64,000 nt of DNA from Caprella mutica (Eukaryota > Arthropoda > Malacostraca > Amphipoda > Caprellidae): positions 1 to 64,000 of the forward strand of contig CANNZV010001601.1 of NCBI GenBank assembly GCA_947561585.1. The letters run 5' to 3'. Positions 26,901 to 39,650 of this stretch are shown here, in pieces; the stretch's first letter is position 1, and each line of letters begins with the position of its first letter. The notes below the pieces were generated by a model. It was given only the letters and a program-made list of their open reading frames with translations. It was not told the DNA's origin and searched no databases. Position numbers and translations under genes: made by a program.

Positions 26901-29385
26901 ATTGTTATTGTGTGGTGTAGCCATTGTTATTGTATGGTGTAGCCATTGTTATTGTATGTTGTAGCCATTGTTATTGTATGGTGTAGCAATTGTTATTTTG
27001 TGGTGTAGCCATTGTTATTGTATGTTGTAGCCATTATTATTGTGTGGTGTGTAGCCATTGTTATTGTATGTTGTAGCCATTGTTATTGTATGGTGTAGCC
27101 ATTGTTATTGTATGGTGTAGCCATTGTTATTGTATGTTGTAGCCATTGTTATTGTATGGTGTAGCCATTGTTATTGTATGGTGTGTAGCCATTGTTATTT
27201 TATGTTGTAGCCATTGTTATTGTATGGTGTAGCCATTGTTATTGTATGGTGTAGCCATTGTTATTGTATGTTGTAGCCATTGTTATTGTATGGTGTAGCC
27301 ATTGTTATTGTATGGTGTGTAGCCATTGTTATTGTATGTTGTAGCCATTGTTATTGTATGGTGTAGCCATTGTTATTGTATGTTGTAGCCATTGTTATTG
27401 TATGGTGTAGCCATTGTTATTGTATGGTGTAGCCATTGTTATTGTATGGTGTGTAGCCATTGTTATTGTATGTTGTAGCCATTGTTATTGTATGGTGTAG
27501 CCATTGTTATTGTATGGTGTGTAGCCATTGTTACTGTATGGTGTAGCCATTGTTATTGTATGGTGTAGCCATTGTTATTGTATGGTGTAGCCATTGTTAT
27601 TGTATGGTGTGTAGCCATTGTTATTGTGTGGTGTAGCCATTGTTATTGTATGGTGTGTTGCCATTGTTATTGTATGGTGTGTAGCCATTGTTATTGTGTG
27701 GTGTAGCCATTGTTATTGTATGGTGTGTAGCCATTGTTATTGTGTGGTGTAGCCATTGTTATTGTATGGTGTGTAGCCATTGTTACTGTATGGTGTGTAG
27801 CCATTGTTATTGTGTGGTGTAGCCATTGTTATTGTATGGTATAGCCATTGTTATTGTATGGTGTAGCCATTGTTATTGTATGGTGTAGCCATTGTTATTG
27901 TATGGTGTAGCCATTGTTATTGTATGGTGTGTAGCCATTGTTATTGTGTGGTGTAGCCATTGTTATTGTATGGTGTGTAGCCATTGTTATTGTGTGGTGT
28001 AGCCATTGTTATTGTATGGTGTGCAGCCATTGTTACTGTATGGTGTGCAGCCATTGTTATTGTATGGTGTAGCCATTGTTATTGTATGGTATAGCCATTG
28101 TTATTGTATGGTGTAGCCATTGTTATTGTATGGTGTAGCCATTGTTATTGTATGGTGTAGCCATTGTTATTGTATGGTGTGTAGCCATTGTTATTGTATG
28201 GTGTAGCCATTGTTATTGTGTGGTGTAGCCATTGTTATTGTATGGTGTGTTGCCATTGTTATTGTATGGTGTGTAGCCATTGTTATTGTGTGGTGTAGCC
28301 ATTGTTATTGTATGGTGTGTAGCCATTGTTATTGTGTGGTGTAGCCATTGTTATTGTATGGTGTGTAGCCATTGTTACTGTATGGTGTGTAGCCATTGTT
28401 ATTGTGTGGTGTAGCCATTGTTATTGTATGGTATAGCCATTGTTATTGTATGGTGTAGCCATTGTTATTGTATGGTGTAGCCATTGTTATTGTATGGTGT
28501 AGCCATTGTTATTGTATGGTGTGTAGCCATTGTTATTGTGTGGTGTAGCCATTGTTATTGTATGGTGTGTAGCCATTGTTATTGTGTGGTGTAGCCATTG
28601 TTATTGTATGGTGTGTAGCCATTGTTACTGTATGGTGTGCAGCCATTGTTATTGTATGGTGTAGCCATTGTTATTGTATGGTATAGCCATTGTTATTGTA
28701 TGGTGTAGCCATTGTTATTGTATGGTGTAGCCATTGTTATTGTATGGTGTAGCCATTGTTATTGTATGGTGTGTAGCCATTGTTATTGTATGGTGTAGCC
28801 ATTGTTATTGTGTGGTGTAGCCATTGTTATTGTATGGTGTGTAGCCATTGTTATTGTGTGGTGTAGCCATTGTTATTGTATGGTGTGTAGCCATTGTTGT
28901 TGTATGTTGTAGCCATTGTTATTGTATGGTGTAGCCATTGTTATTGTATGCTGTAGCCATTGTTATTGTATGGTGTAGCAATTGTTATTGTGTGGTGTAG
29001 CCATTGTTATTGTATGGTGTAGCTATTGTTATTGTATGGTGTAGCCATTGTTATTGTATGGTGTAGCCATTGTTACTGTATGGTGTGTAGCCATTGTTAT
29101 TGTATGTTGTAGCCATTGTTATTGTGTGGTGTGTAGCCATTGTTATTGTATGTTGTAGCCATTGTTATTGTATGGTGTGTAGCCATTGTTATTGTATGAT
29201 ATGTAGCCATTGTTATTGTATGGTGTGTAGCCATTGTTATTGTGTGGTGTAGCCATTGTTATTGTGTGGTGTAGCCATTGTTATTGTGTGGTGTAGCCAT
29301 TGTTATTGTATGGTGTGTAGCCATTGTTATTGTATGGTGTAGCCATTGTTATTGTATGGTGTGTAGCCATTGTTATTGTATGCTG
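23970..29385. repeat. Higher-order block A of the 22/24-bp array
   Basis: This 5.4-kb block is the reference for two later copies. Its positions 23998, 24184 and 25384 recur at +5416 (29414, 29600, 30800). Its distal part recurs at +7586: TATGCTGT at 28947 and 36533, TATGATATG at 29195 and 36781, GTTGCTATTG at 26601 and 34187. It also holds smaller tandem duplications, for example a 592-bp period marked by TGGTATAG at 27837, 28087, 28429 and 28679. Confidence 0.85.
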
Positions 29386-31950
29386 TAGCCATTGTTATTG
29401 TATGGTGTAGCCATTGTTATTGTATGTTGTAGCCATTGTTATTGTATGGTGTGTAGCCATTGTTATTGTATGGTGTGTAGCCATTGTTATTGTATGGTGT
29501 AGCCAGTGTTATTGTATGGTGTGTAGCCATTGTTATTGTATGGTGTGTAGCCATTGTTATTGTATGGTGTGTAGCCATTGTTATTGTATGGTGTAGCCAT
29601 TGTTATTGTATGTTGTAGCCATTGTTATTGTATGGTGTGTAGCCATTGTTATTGTATGGTGTGTAGCCATTGTTATTGTATGGTGTAGCCAGTGTTATTG
29701 TATGGTGTGTAGCCATTGTTATTGTATGGTGTGTAGCCATTGTTATTGTATGGTGTGTAGCCATTGTTATTGTATGGTGTAGCCATTGTTATTGTGTGGT
29801 GTAGTCATTGTTATTGTATGTTGTAGCCATTGTTATTGTATGTTGTAGCCATTGTTATTGTATGTTGTAGCCATTGTTATTGTATGGTGTGTAGCCATTG
29901 TTATTGTATGGTGTGTAGCCATTGTTACTGTATGGTGTAGCCATTGTTATTGTATGGTGTAGCCATTGTTATTGTATGGTGTAGCCATTGTTATTGTATG
30001 TCGTAGCAATTGTTACTGTATGGTGTGTAGCCATTGTTATTGTATGTTGTAGCCATTGTTATTGTATGGTGTAGCCATTGTTATTGTATGGTGTAGCCAT
30101 TGTTATTGTATGTTGTAGTCATTGTTACTGTATGGTGTAGTCATTGTTACTGTATGGTGTGTAGCCATTGTTATTGTATGGTGTGTTGCCATTGTTATTG
30201 TATGGTGTAGCCATTGTTATTGTATGGTGTAGCAATTGTTATTGTATGGTGTAGCCATTGTTATTGTATGGTGTGTAGCCATTGTTATTGTATGGTGTAG
30301 CCATTGTTATTGTATGTTGTAGTCATTGTTACTGTATGGTGTGTTGCCATTGTTATTGTATGTTGTAGCCATTGTTATTGTATGTTATAGCCATTGTTAT
30401 TGTATGTTGTAGCCATTGTTATTGTATGGTGTGTAGCCATTATTATTGTATGGTGTAGCCATTGTTATTGTATGGTGTAGCCATTGTTATTGTATGTTGT
30501 AGCCATTGTTATTGTATGGTGTGTAGCCATTGTTATTGTATGTTGTAGCCATTGTTATTGTATGGTGTGTAGCCATTGTTATTGTATGTTGTAGCCATTG
30601 TTATTGTATGGTGTAGCAATTGTTATTGTGTGGTTTAGCCATTGTTATTTTATGGTGTAGCCATTGTTATTGTGTGTTGTAGTCATTGTTACTGTATGGT
30701 GTGTAGTCATTGTTACTGTATGGTGTGTAGCCATTGTTATTGTATGTTGTAGCCATTGTTATTGTATGGTGTAGCAATTGTTATTGTGTGGTGTAGCCAT
30801 TGTTATTGTATGGTGTAGCCATTGTTATTGTATGTTGTAGTCATTGTTACTGTATGGTGTGTAGTCATTGTTACTATATGGTGTGTAGTCATTGTTATTG
30901 TATGGTGTGTAGCCATTGTTATTGTATGGTGTGTAGTCATTGTTATTGTATGGTGTGTAGCCATTGTTACTGTATGGTGTGTAGTCATTGTTATTGTATG
31001 GTGTGTAGCCATTGTTATTGTATGTTGTGTAGCCATTGTTATTGTATGGTGTGTAGCCATTGTTACTGTATGGTGTGTAGCCATTGTTATTGTATGGTGT
31101 GTAGCCATTGTTATTGTATGGTGTTGCCATTGTTATTGTATTGTGTGTAGCCATTGTTATTGTATGGTGTGTAGCCATTGTTATTGTATGGTGTAGCCAT
31201 TGTTATTGTATGGTGTGTAACCATTGTTATTGTATGGTGTGTAGCCATTGTTATTGTATGGTGTGTAGCCATTGTTATTGTATGGTGTGTAGCCATTGTT
31301 ATTGTATGGTGTAGCCATTGTTATTGTATGGTGCGTAACCATTGTTATTGTATGGTGTGTAGCCATTGTTATTGTATGGTGTGTAGCCATTGTTATTGTA
31401 TGGTGTGTAGCCATTGTTATTGTATGGTGTAGCCATTGTTATTGTATGGTGTGTAGCCATTGTTATTGTATGGTGTTGCCATTGTTATTGTATGGTGTAG
31501 CCATTGTTATTGTATGGTGTGTAGCCATTGTTATTGTATGTTGTAGCCATTGTTATTGTGAGGTGTGTAGCCATTGTTATTGTATGGTGTTGCCATTGTT
31601 ATTGTATGGTGTAGCCATTGTTATTGTATGGTGTGTAGCCATTGTTATTGTATGTTGTAGCCATTGTTATTGTGTGGTGTGTAGCCATTGTTATTGTATG
31701 GTGTTGCCATTGTTATTGTATGTTGTAGCCATTGTTACTGTGTGGTGTGTAGCCATTGTTATTGTTTGTTGTAGCCATTGTTACTGTATGGTGTAGCCAT
31801 TGTTATTGTATGGTGTAGCCATTGTTATTGTATGTTGGAGTCATTGTTACTGTATGGTGTAGCCATTGTTATTGTATGGTGTAGCCATTGTTATTGTATG
31901 GTGTAGCCATTGTTACTGTATGGTGTAGCCATTGTTATTGTATGGTGTGT
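29386..31950. repeat. Higher-order block B of the 22/24-bp array
   Basis: It copies the proximal part of block A at an offset of 5416 bp, falling to 5394 after a one-unit length difference near 31320. It shares private variants with block C but not A: TATTGTGTGTAG at about 31140 and GGTGCGTAACC at about 31331. It stops where block C begins. Edges are approximate. Confidence 0.8.
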
Positions 31951-34900
31951 AGCCATTGTTATTGTATGGTGTAGCCATTGTTATTGTGTGGTGTAGTCAT
32001 TGTTATTGTATGTTGTAGCCATTGTTATTGTATGTTGTAGCCATTGTTATTGTATGTTGTAGCCATTGTTATTGTATGGTGTGTAGCCATTGTTATTGTA
32101 TGGTGTGTAGCCATTGTTACTGTATGGTGTAGCCATTGTTATTGTATGGTGTAGCCATTGTTATTGTATGGTGTAGCCATTGTTATTGTATGTCGTAGCA
32201 ATTGTTACTGTATGGTGTGTAGCCATTGTTATTGTATGTTGTAGCCATTGTTATTGTATGGTGTAGCCATTGTTATTGTATGGTGTAGCCATTGTTATTG
32301 TATGTTGTAGTCATTGTTACTGTATGGTGTAGTCATTGTTACTGTATGGTGTGTAGCCATTGTTATTGTATGGTGTGTTGCCATTGTTATTGTATGGTGT
32401 AGCCATTGTTATTGTATGGTGTAGCAATTGTTATTGTATGGTGTAGCCATTGTTATTGTATGGTGTGTAGCCATTGTTATTGTATGGTGTAGCCATTGTT
32501 ATTGTATGTTGTAGTCATTGTTACTGTATGGTGTGTTGCCATTGTTATTGTATGTTGTAGCCATTGTTATTGTATGTTATAGCCATTGTTATTGTATGTT
32601 GTAGCCATTGTTATTGTATGGTGTGTAGCCATTATTATTGTATGGTGTAGCCATTGTTATTGTATGGTGTAGCCATTGTTATTGTATGTTGTAGCCATTG
32701 TTATTGTATGGTGTGTAGCCATTGTTATTGTATGTTGTAGCCATTGTTATTGTATGGTGTGTAGCCATTGTTATTGTATGTTGTAGCCATTGTTATTGTA
32801 TGGTGTAGCAATTGTTATTGTGTGGTTTAGCCATTGTTATTTTATGGTGTAGCCATTGTTATTGTGTGTTGTAGTCATTGTTACTGTATGGTGTGTAGTC
32901 ATTGTTACTGTATGGTGTGTAGCCATTGTTATTGTATGTTGTAGCCATTGTTATTGTATGGTGTAGCAATTGTTATTGTGTGGTGTAGCCATTGTTATTG
33001 TATGGTGTAGCCATTGTTATTGTATGTTGTAGTCATTGTTACTGTATGGTGTGTAGTCATTGTTACTATATGGTGTGTAGTCATTGTTATTGTATGGTGT
33101 GTAGCCATTGTTATTGTATGGTGTGTAGTCATTGTTATTGTATGGTGTGTAGCCATTGTTACTGTATGGTGTGTAGTCATTGTTATTGTATGGTGTGTAG
33201 CCATTGTTATTGTATGTTGTGTAGCCATTGTTATTGTATGGTGTGTAGCCATTGTTACTGTATGGTGTGTAGCCATTGTTATTGTATGGTGTGTAGCCAT
33301 TGTTATTGTATGGTGTTGCCATTGTTATTGTATTGTGTGTAGCCATTGTTATTGTATGGTGTGTAGCCATTGTTATTGTATGGTGTAGCCATTGTTATTG
33401 TATGGTGTGTAACCATTGTTATTGTATGGTGTGTAGCCATTGTTATTGTATGGTGTGTAGCCATTGTTATTGTATGGTGTGTAGCCATTGTTATTGTATG
33501 GTGTAGCCATTGTTATTGTATGGTGCGTAACCATTGTTATTGTATGGTGTGTAGCCATTGTTATTGTATGGTGTGTAGCCATTGTTATTGTATGGTGTGT
33601 AGCCATTGTTATTGTATGGTGTAGCCATTGTTATTGTATGGTGTGTAGCCATTGTTATTGTATGGTGTTGCCATTGTTATTGTATGGTGTAGCCATTGTT
33701 ATTGTATGGTGTGTAGCCATTGTTATTGTATGTTGTAGCCATTGTTATTGTGAGGTGTGTAGCCATTGTTATTGTATGGTGTTGCCATTGTTATTGTATG
33801 GTGTAGCCATTGTTATTGTATGGTGTGTAGCCATTGTTATTGTATGTTGTAGCCATTGTTATTGTGTGGTGTGTAGCCATTGTTATTGTATGGTGTTGCC
33901 ATTGTTATTGTATGTTGTAGCCATTGTTACTGTGTGGTGTGTAGCCATTGTTATTGTTTGTTGTAGCCATTGTTACTGTATGGTGTAGCCATTGTTATTG
34001 TATGGTGTAGCCATTGTTATTGTATGTTGGAGTCATTGTTACTGTATGGTGTAGCCATTGTTATTGTATGGTGTAGCCATTGTTATTGTATGGTGTAGCC
34101 ATTGTTACTGTATGGTGTGTAGCCATTGTTACTGTATGTTGTAGCCATTGTTATTGTGTGGTGTAGCCATTGTTATTGTATGGTGTGTTGCTATTGTTAT
34201 TGTATGGTGTAGCCATTGTTATTGTATGGTGTGTTGTCATTGTTATTGTATGGTGTAGCCATTGTTATTGTATGGTGTGTTGCCATTGTTATTGTATGGT
34301 GTAGCCATTGTTATTGTATGGTGTGTTGCCATTGTTATTGTATGTTGTAGCCATTGTTATTGTGTGGTGTAGCCATTGTTATTGTATGGTGTAGCAATTG
34401 TTATTGTATGTTGTAGCCATTGTTATTGTATGGTGTGTAGCCATTGTTATTGTATGGTGTAGCAATTGTTATTGTGTGGTGTAGCAATTGTTATTGTGTG
34501 GTGTAGCCATTGTTATTGTATGGTGTAGCCATTGTTATTGTATGTTGTAGCCATTGTTATTGTATGGTGTAGCAATTGTTATTTTGTGGTGTAGCCATTG
34601 TTATTGTATGTTGTAGCCATTATTATTGTGTGGTGTGTAGCCATTGTTATTGTATGTTGTAGCCATTGTTATTGTATGGTGTAGCCATTGTTATTGTATG
34701 GTGTAGCCATTGTTATTGTATGTTGTAGCCATTGTTATTGTATGGTGTAGCCATTGTTATTGTATGGTGTGTAGCCATTGTTATTTTATGTTGTAGCCAT
34801 TGTTATTGTATGGTGTAGCCATTGTTATTGTATGGTGTAGCCATTGTTATTGTATGTTGTAGCCATTGTTATTGTATGGTGTAGCCATTGTTATTGTATG

Positions 34901-36966
34901 GTGTGTAGCCATTGTTATTGTATGTTGTAGCCATTGTTATTGTATGGTGTAGCCATTGTTATTGTATGTTGTAGCCATTGTTATTGTATGGTGTAGCCAT
35001 TGTTATTGTATGGTGTAGCCATTGTTATTGTATGGTGTGTAGCCATTGTTATTGTATGTTGTAGCCATTGTTATTGTATGGTGTAGCCATTGTTATTGTA
35101 TGGTGTGTAGCCATTGTTACTGTATGGTGTAGCCATTGTTATTGTATGGTGTAGCCATTGTTATTGTATGGTGTAGCCATTGTTATTGTATGGTGTGTAG
35201 CCATTGTTATTGTGTGGTGTAGCCATTGTTATTGTATGGTGTGTTGCCATTGTTATTGTATGGTGTGTAGCCATTGTTATTGTGTGGTGTAGCCATTGTT
35301 ATTGTATGGTGTGTAGCCATTGTTATTGTGTGGTGTAGCCATTGTTATTGTATGGTGTGTAGCCATTGTTACTGTATGGTGTGTAGCCATTGTTATTGTG
35401 TGGTGTAGCCATTGTTATTGTATGGTATAGCCATTGTTATTGTATGGTGTAGCCATTGTTATTGTATGGTGTAGCCATTGTTATTGTATGGTGTAGCCAT
35501 TGTTATTGTATGGTGTGTAGCCATTGTTATTGTGTGGTGTAGCCATTGTTATTGTATGGTGTGTAGCCATTGTTATTGTGTGGTGTAGCCATTGTTATTG
35601 TATGGTGTGCAGCCATTGTTACTGTATGGTGTGCAGCCATTGTTATTGTATGGTGTAGCCATTGTTATTGTATGGTATAGCCATTGTTATTGTATGGTGT
35701 AGCCATTGTTATTGTATGGTGTAGCCATTGTTATTGTATGGTGTAGCCATTGTTATTGTATGGTGTGTAGCCATTGTTATTGTATGGTGTAGCCATTGTT
35801 ATTGTGTGGTGTAGCCATTGTTATTGTATGGTGTGTTGCCATTGTTATTGTATGGTGTGTAGCCATTGTTATTGTGTGGTGTAGCCATTGTTATTGTATG
35901 GTGTGTAGCCATTGTTATTGTGTGGTGTAGCCATTGTTATTGTATGGTGTGTAGCCATTGTTACTGTATGGTGTGTAGCCATTGTTATTGTGTGGTGTAG
36001 CCATTGTTATTGTATGGTATAGCCATTGTTATTGTATGGTGTAGCCATTGTTATTGTATGGTGTAGCCATTGTTATTGTATGGTGTAGCCATTGTTATTG
36101 TATGGTGTGTAGCCATTGTTATTGTGTGGTGTAGCCATTGTTATTGTATGGTGTGTAGCCATTGTTATTGTGTGGTGTAGCCATTGTTATTGTATGGTGT
36201 GTAGCCATTGTTACTGTATGGTGTGCAGCCATTGTTATTGTATGGTGTAGCCATTGTTATTGTATGGTATAGCCATTGTTATTGTATGGTGTAGCCATTG
36301 TTATTGTATGGTGTAGCCATTGTTATTGTATGGTGTAGCCATTGTTATTGTATGGTGTGTAGCCATTGTTATTGTATGGTGTAGCCATTGTTATTGTGTG
36401 GTGTAGCCATTGTTATTGTATGGTGTGTAGCCATTGTTATTGTGTGGTGTAGCCATTGTTATTGTATGGTGTGTAGCCATTGTTGTTGTATGTTGTAGCC
36501 ATTGTTATTGTATGGTGTAGCCATTGTTATTGTATGCTGTAGCCATTGTTATTGTATGGTGTAGCAATTGTTATTGTGTGGTGTAGCCATTGTTATTGTA
36601 TGGTGTAGCTATTGTTATTGTATGGTGTAGCCATTGTTATTGTATGGTGTAGCCATTGTTACTGTATGGTGTGTAGCCATTGTTATTGTATGTTGTAGCC
36701 ATTGTTATTGTGTGGTGTGTAGCCATTGTTATTGTATGTTGTAGCCATTGTTATTGTATGGTGTGTAGCCATTGTTATTGTATGATATGTAGCCATTGTT
36801 ATTGTATGGTGTGTAGCCATTGTTATTGTGTGGTGTAGCCATTGTTATTGTGTGGTGTAGCCATTGTTATTGTGTGGTGTAGCCATTGTTATTGTATGGT
36901 GTGTAGCCATTGTTATTGTATGGTGTAGCCATTGTTATTGTATGGTGTGTAGCCATTGTTATTGTA
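31951..36966. repeat. Higher-order block C of the 22/24-bp array
   Basis: Its first ~2 kb repeats block B at an offset of 2192 bp (for example 30800 to 32992, 31296 to 33488, and GTGTGGTGTAGTC at 29794 to 31986). It then continues with the distal half of block A at +7586 up to about 36966, where TATGCTGT of block A is replaced by TATGTTGT. Confidence 0.8.
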
Positions 36967-37062
36967 TGTTGTAGCCATTGTTACTGTATGGTGTGTAGCC
37001 ATTGTTATTGTATGGTGTAGCCATTGTTATTGTATGGTGTGTAGTTATTGTTATTGTATGTT

Positions 37063-37919
37063 GTTTTGTATTTAGCAACATCCAAATTAATAGTTTCCAT
37101 CTATTAACAAAACAGAATAGCTGGAATACCAAAATTATATTAATTTCGGTTTAAAATATAAAAATTTCATCATCATCATTATTATCAATCAAAGATGTGC
37201 AACGATTTTGTAACAATTAATCCTACTTACTAAATATTTCAAGATAAAGTGCGTCAAGTAAAATAACATGTTTTTAATAACAAATAACCCTCAACTACAT
37301 ATGAATATTAATTAATTAATTTAAACTTATCCAAATTTTTATTTCAAAGACCAAAATATAATTGGAAGATAATTGTTTGTTAATGGTACCAGCCAAACAA
37401 TTTTCATATTTTTTAAACAAATGAGGCAAAGGTTTTAATCATTTTGTAGCAATTTATTTCTATACGATTTTTAAAGCAATAACCATTTACTTCCGACTTG
37501 CTAATTTTCAGTCCAAAGAAATAGAACATAGCAATTATGTTTGTTTTTAGTTTCAACTAGGTAGGTATAATAATAAATATTCCTGTAAAGGTGTGAAATA
37601 GGATACACTTATTATAGAAACGTTTATATTCTTCAGGAAATAATTTATTCTTAAACGAAGGCCGAATATCCATTGATTATTTATAAAATTAAATTTTGAA
37701 ATCAAGATAAAGAGGTTTCAATCTTTTTCTTATGCGTCAGATTAGTGTTTCGTACAACTGCTGTGGCTATACGTAGTATGAGAACTTTTAAAGCATATGC
37801 AAAATATATTCTTGACCCAATTTGATGCACATTGTTCTATAAAATTATGTAATAAACTCATTGATTTCTGAGTCTCGAGAGAGACTTCAACATTCTAATA
37901 AATAATAATTGAGACAAAA
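37063..37919. other. AT-rich intronic DNA without recognisable genes
   Basis: Unique AT-rich sequence to the right of the large array. No gene or element recognised. Confidence 0.55.
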
Positions 37920-38068
37920 CTCGGTGTAGGTATATTCTACTTACAGGTCTCAATCTAGGTATATTCTGCTTTTAAAACTCAATGTAGGTATATTCTACTT
38001 TTAAAACTCAATGTAGGTATATTCTACTTTTAAAACTCAATGTAGGTATATTCTACTTACAGGTCTAA
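37920..38068. repeat. 29-bp tandem array, 5 copies
   Basis: TAGGTATATTCT occurs at 37927, 37956, 37985, 38014 and 38043, a constant 29-bp step. The outer two copies continue with TTACAGGTCT and the inner ones with TTTTAAAACTC. It is unrelated in sequence to the 29-bp array at 15.9-18.7 kb. Confidence 0.93.
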
Positions 38069-38234
38069 GTGTCTGTATAATTTATCCACACTCACAATAA
38101 AATGAGGAATTAATCTGTTAGTCTTAATGGATGCGATTTAATTTACTTTGTTCGAAATATGAATAAACTTAATTGCTCGCAAACAAAAATAATAAGAAAA
38201 TATGGTGGTATTTTACAGTAAATTACATGATTAC

Positions 38235-38332
38235 GCCATCTAGCGGTGAAAACGTAAAGCTCTGTAAGTGTGTATTTTACTTTTGTGTTCATAATATTTG
38301 TCACAAAATTCGTGCCAATGCCATCTAGCGGT
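38235..38332. promoter_or_regulatory. Pair of CTCF-like words
   Basis: GCCATCTAGCGGT occurs at 38235-38247 and again at 38320-38332 in the same orientation. The reverse complement, ACCGCTAGATGGC, fits the CTCF core CC-N-S-Y-AG-R-K-GGC closely. Similar words also occur in dispersed insect repeats, so this may be a repeat fragment rather than a bound site. The assignment is by motif only. Confidence 0.35.
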
Positions 38333-38499
38333 ACAACTGACTTTTTTTCATTTAATCCTAATTTATCACCGTTTTCATTATATTAAAAGGTATCAAATTT
38401 TGAGTGTATCCAAATAATGAACTTGATTACGTACAGTCGGTGAAGCACATACATTCGTCGCCGCTAATATGTTTGCTACTAAAATCTAATAAATTGGAG

Positions 38500-39025
38500 A
38501 CTGGATACTGACCAATCGTTCCACCAAGTTTCGTGCAATATTATTCAATACTTTTTGAGTTATTGAGTTATAAATGACCTTGACTTTGACCTTTGACCGG
38601 ATCACTCCCAAAATTCTACCAGATGGTTTCTGGACATTGTCCAATCGTCCCATCGAATTTCTGACAATTTGGTTGAATACTTGAGTTATAAATGGCGTTG
38701 ACCTTGATATTTGACCTTTGACCTGATCGCTCCCAAAATCTAACAAAATGGTTCCTGTATATTGACCAATCATCCCACCAAGTTTCATGCAATATGGTTC
38801 AATAACTTTTGAGTTATAAATGACCATGACCTTGACCTTTGACCGGGTCACTCCCCAAATTCTATCAGAAGGTCACTGGACCTTGACCAATCGTTTCACC
38901 AAATTTCAGGCAATTTGGTGAACAGTTTTTAAGTTAAGCGAATAACAAGATGATAAATAAATAACTAAATAAATATATTCCGTCAATAATATAACCTTCC
39001 CGCATTCTGCGAGGGTAATTAAGTA
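38500..39025. mobile_element. Interspersed repeat with four internal ~125-bp copies
   Basis: CCAATC starts sub-copies at 38512, 38641, 38766 and 38887 (steps 129, 125, 121). Each continues with a CCAAGTTTC-type segment and most end with TTGAGTTATAAATGACC and TGACCTTTGACC. The right end has TTAAGCGAATAACA, then several AAATAAATAA steps and ACCTTCCCGCATTCTGCGAG, an end common in dispersed invertebrate repeats. An open frame of 121 codons on minus is not a recognised protein. It is probably a non-autonomous element; the class is uncertain. Confidence 0.6.
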
Positions 39026-39650
39026 AATTTATAATTGCAATGACAATATTAATGTTAACAATTTGATTGATGAGATTTATTGGATAAAAAGAAATTTATT
39101 TTTTATTTTTATTTCATTTAACTTTTTGTTAGATTTATCATAATTTGACTTCACAAACGAATTCAATGTAGCGGTTTGATGATAATTTTAAAGTCTTTAT
39201 GCCTCACAAGTTATGTCAATAAAAAAATGCCGACATCAAACTTTAAATAATCCAGTTCACATTTAAACAATCAGTTATGAATTATTATATTTTCTAAGTA
39301 TAACATAATTATTATATTGTAAAATTCAATTGATACGGAAATATATTAATTCTGGTATTTGAATACCGTTCATTTCATGCAATAAGACAGGGTGCAATTA
39401 GCATATATTTATATATGATCATAAAGAATAATTATCAACAGCGCTCACCTGTTCAATATTTCCATATTATTTAATAGAACGAAACATCTTATTCATTTCA
39501 AATAATATCATAATTACAACAAAAAAAGTTACATAAAGAGCCAGAGTGAATGATTATATCTTCCATTGGATAATCTTGAAGAGCTATAGAATATTACAAA
39601 TTCATCCATCAAAAATAATTTATATCTTTTTCATTTTCTTGAAATGTTTA
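39026..39650. other. AT-rich intronic DNA without recognisable genes
   Basis: Unique AT-rich sequence between the interspersed repeat and the 24-bp array. Nothing recognised. Confidence 0.55.

Larger units (their letters stand above)
21556..37062. repeat. 15.5-kb tandem array of 22/24-bp units (~680 copies)
   Basis: The unit is GTAGCCATTGTTATTGTATG followed by GT (22 bp) or GTGT (24 bp); the two lengths differ by one GT dinucleotide. Common point variants are TATGTT, GTGTGG, GCGTGG, TTACTG, AGTCATT and AGCAATT. The plus strand is rich in G and T. Most units contain CCATTGTT (reverse complement AACAATGG). Repeated open frames on both strands (Val/Ile/Cys/Trp-rich on plus, MATHHTIT-type on minus) arise from periodicity. 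Long blocks inside are duplicated at kilobase offsets (separate entries). Confidence 0.98.

Noticed and set aside
21556..37062. Many 60-166 codon open frames in the 15.5-kb array
   Set aside because: Identical frames recur at every block copy and on both strands; periodicity explains them.
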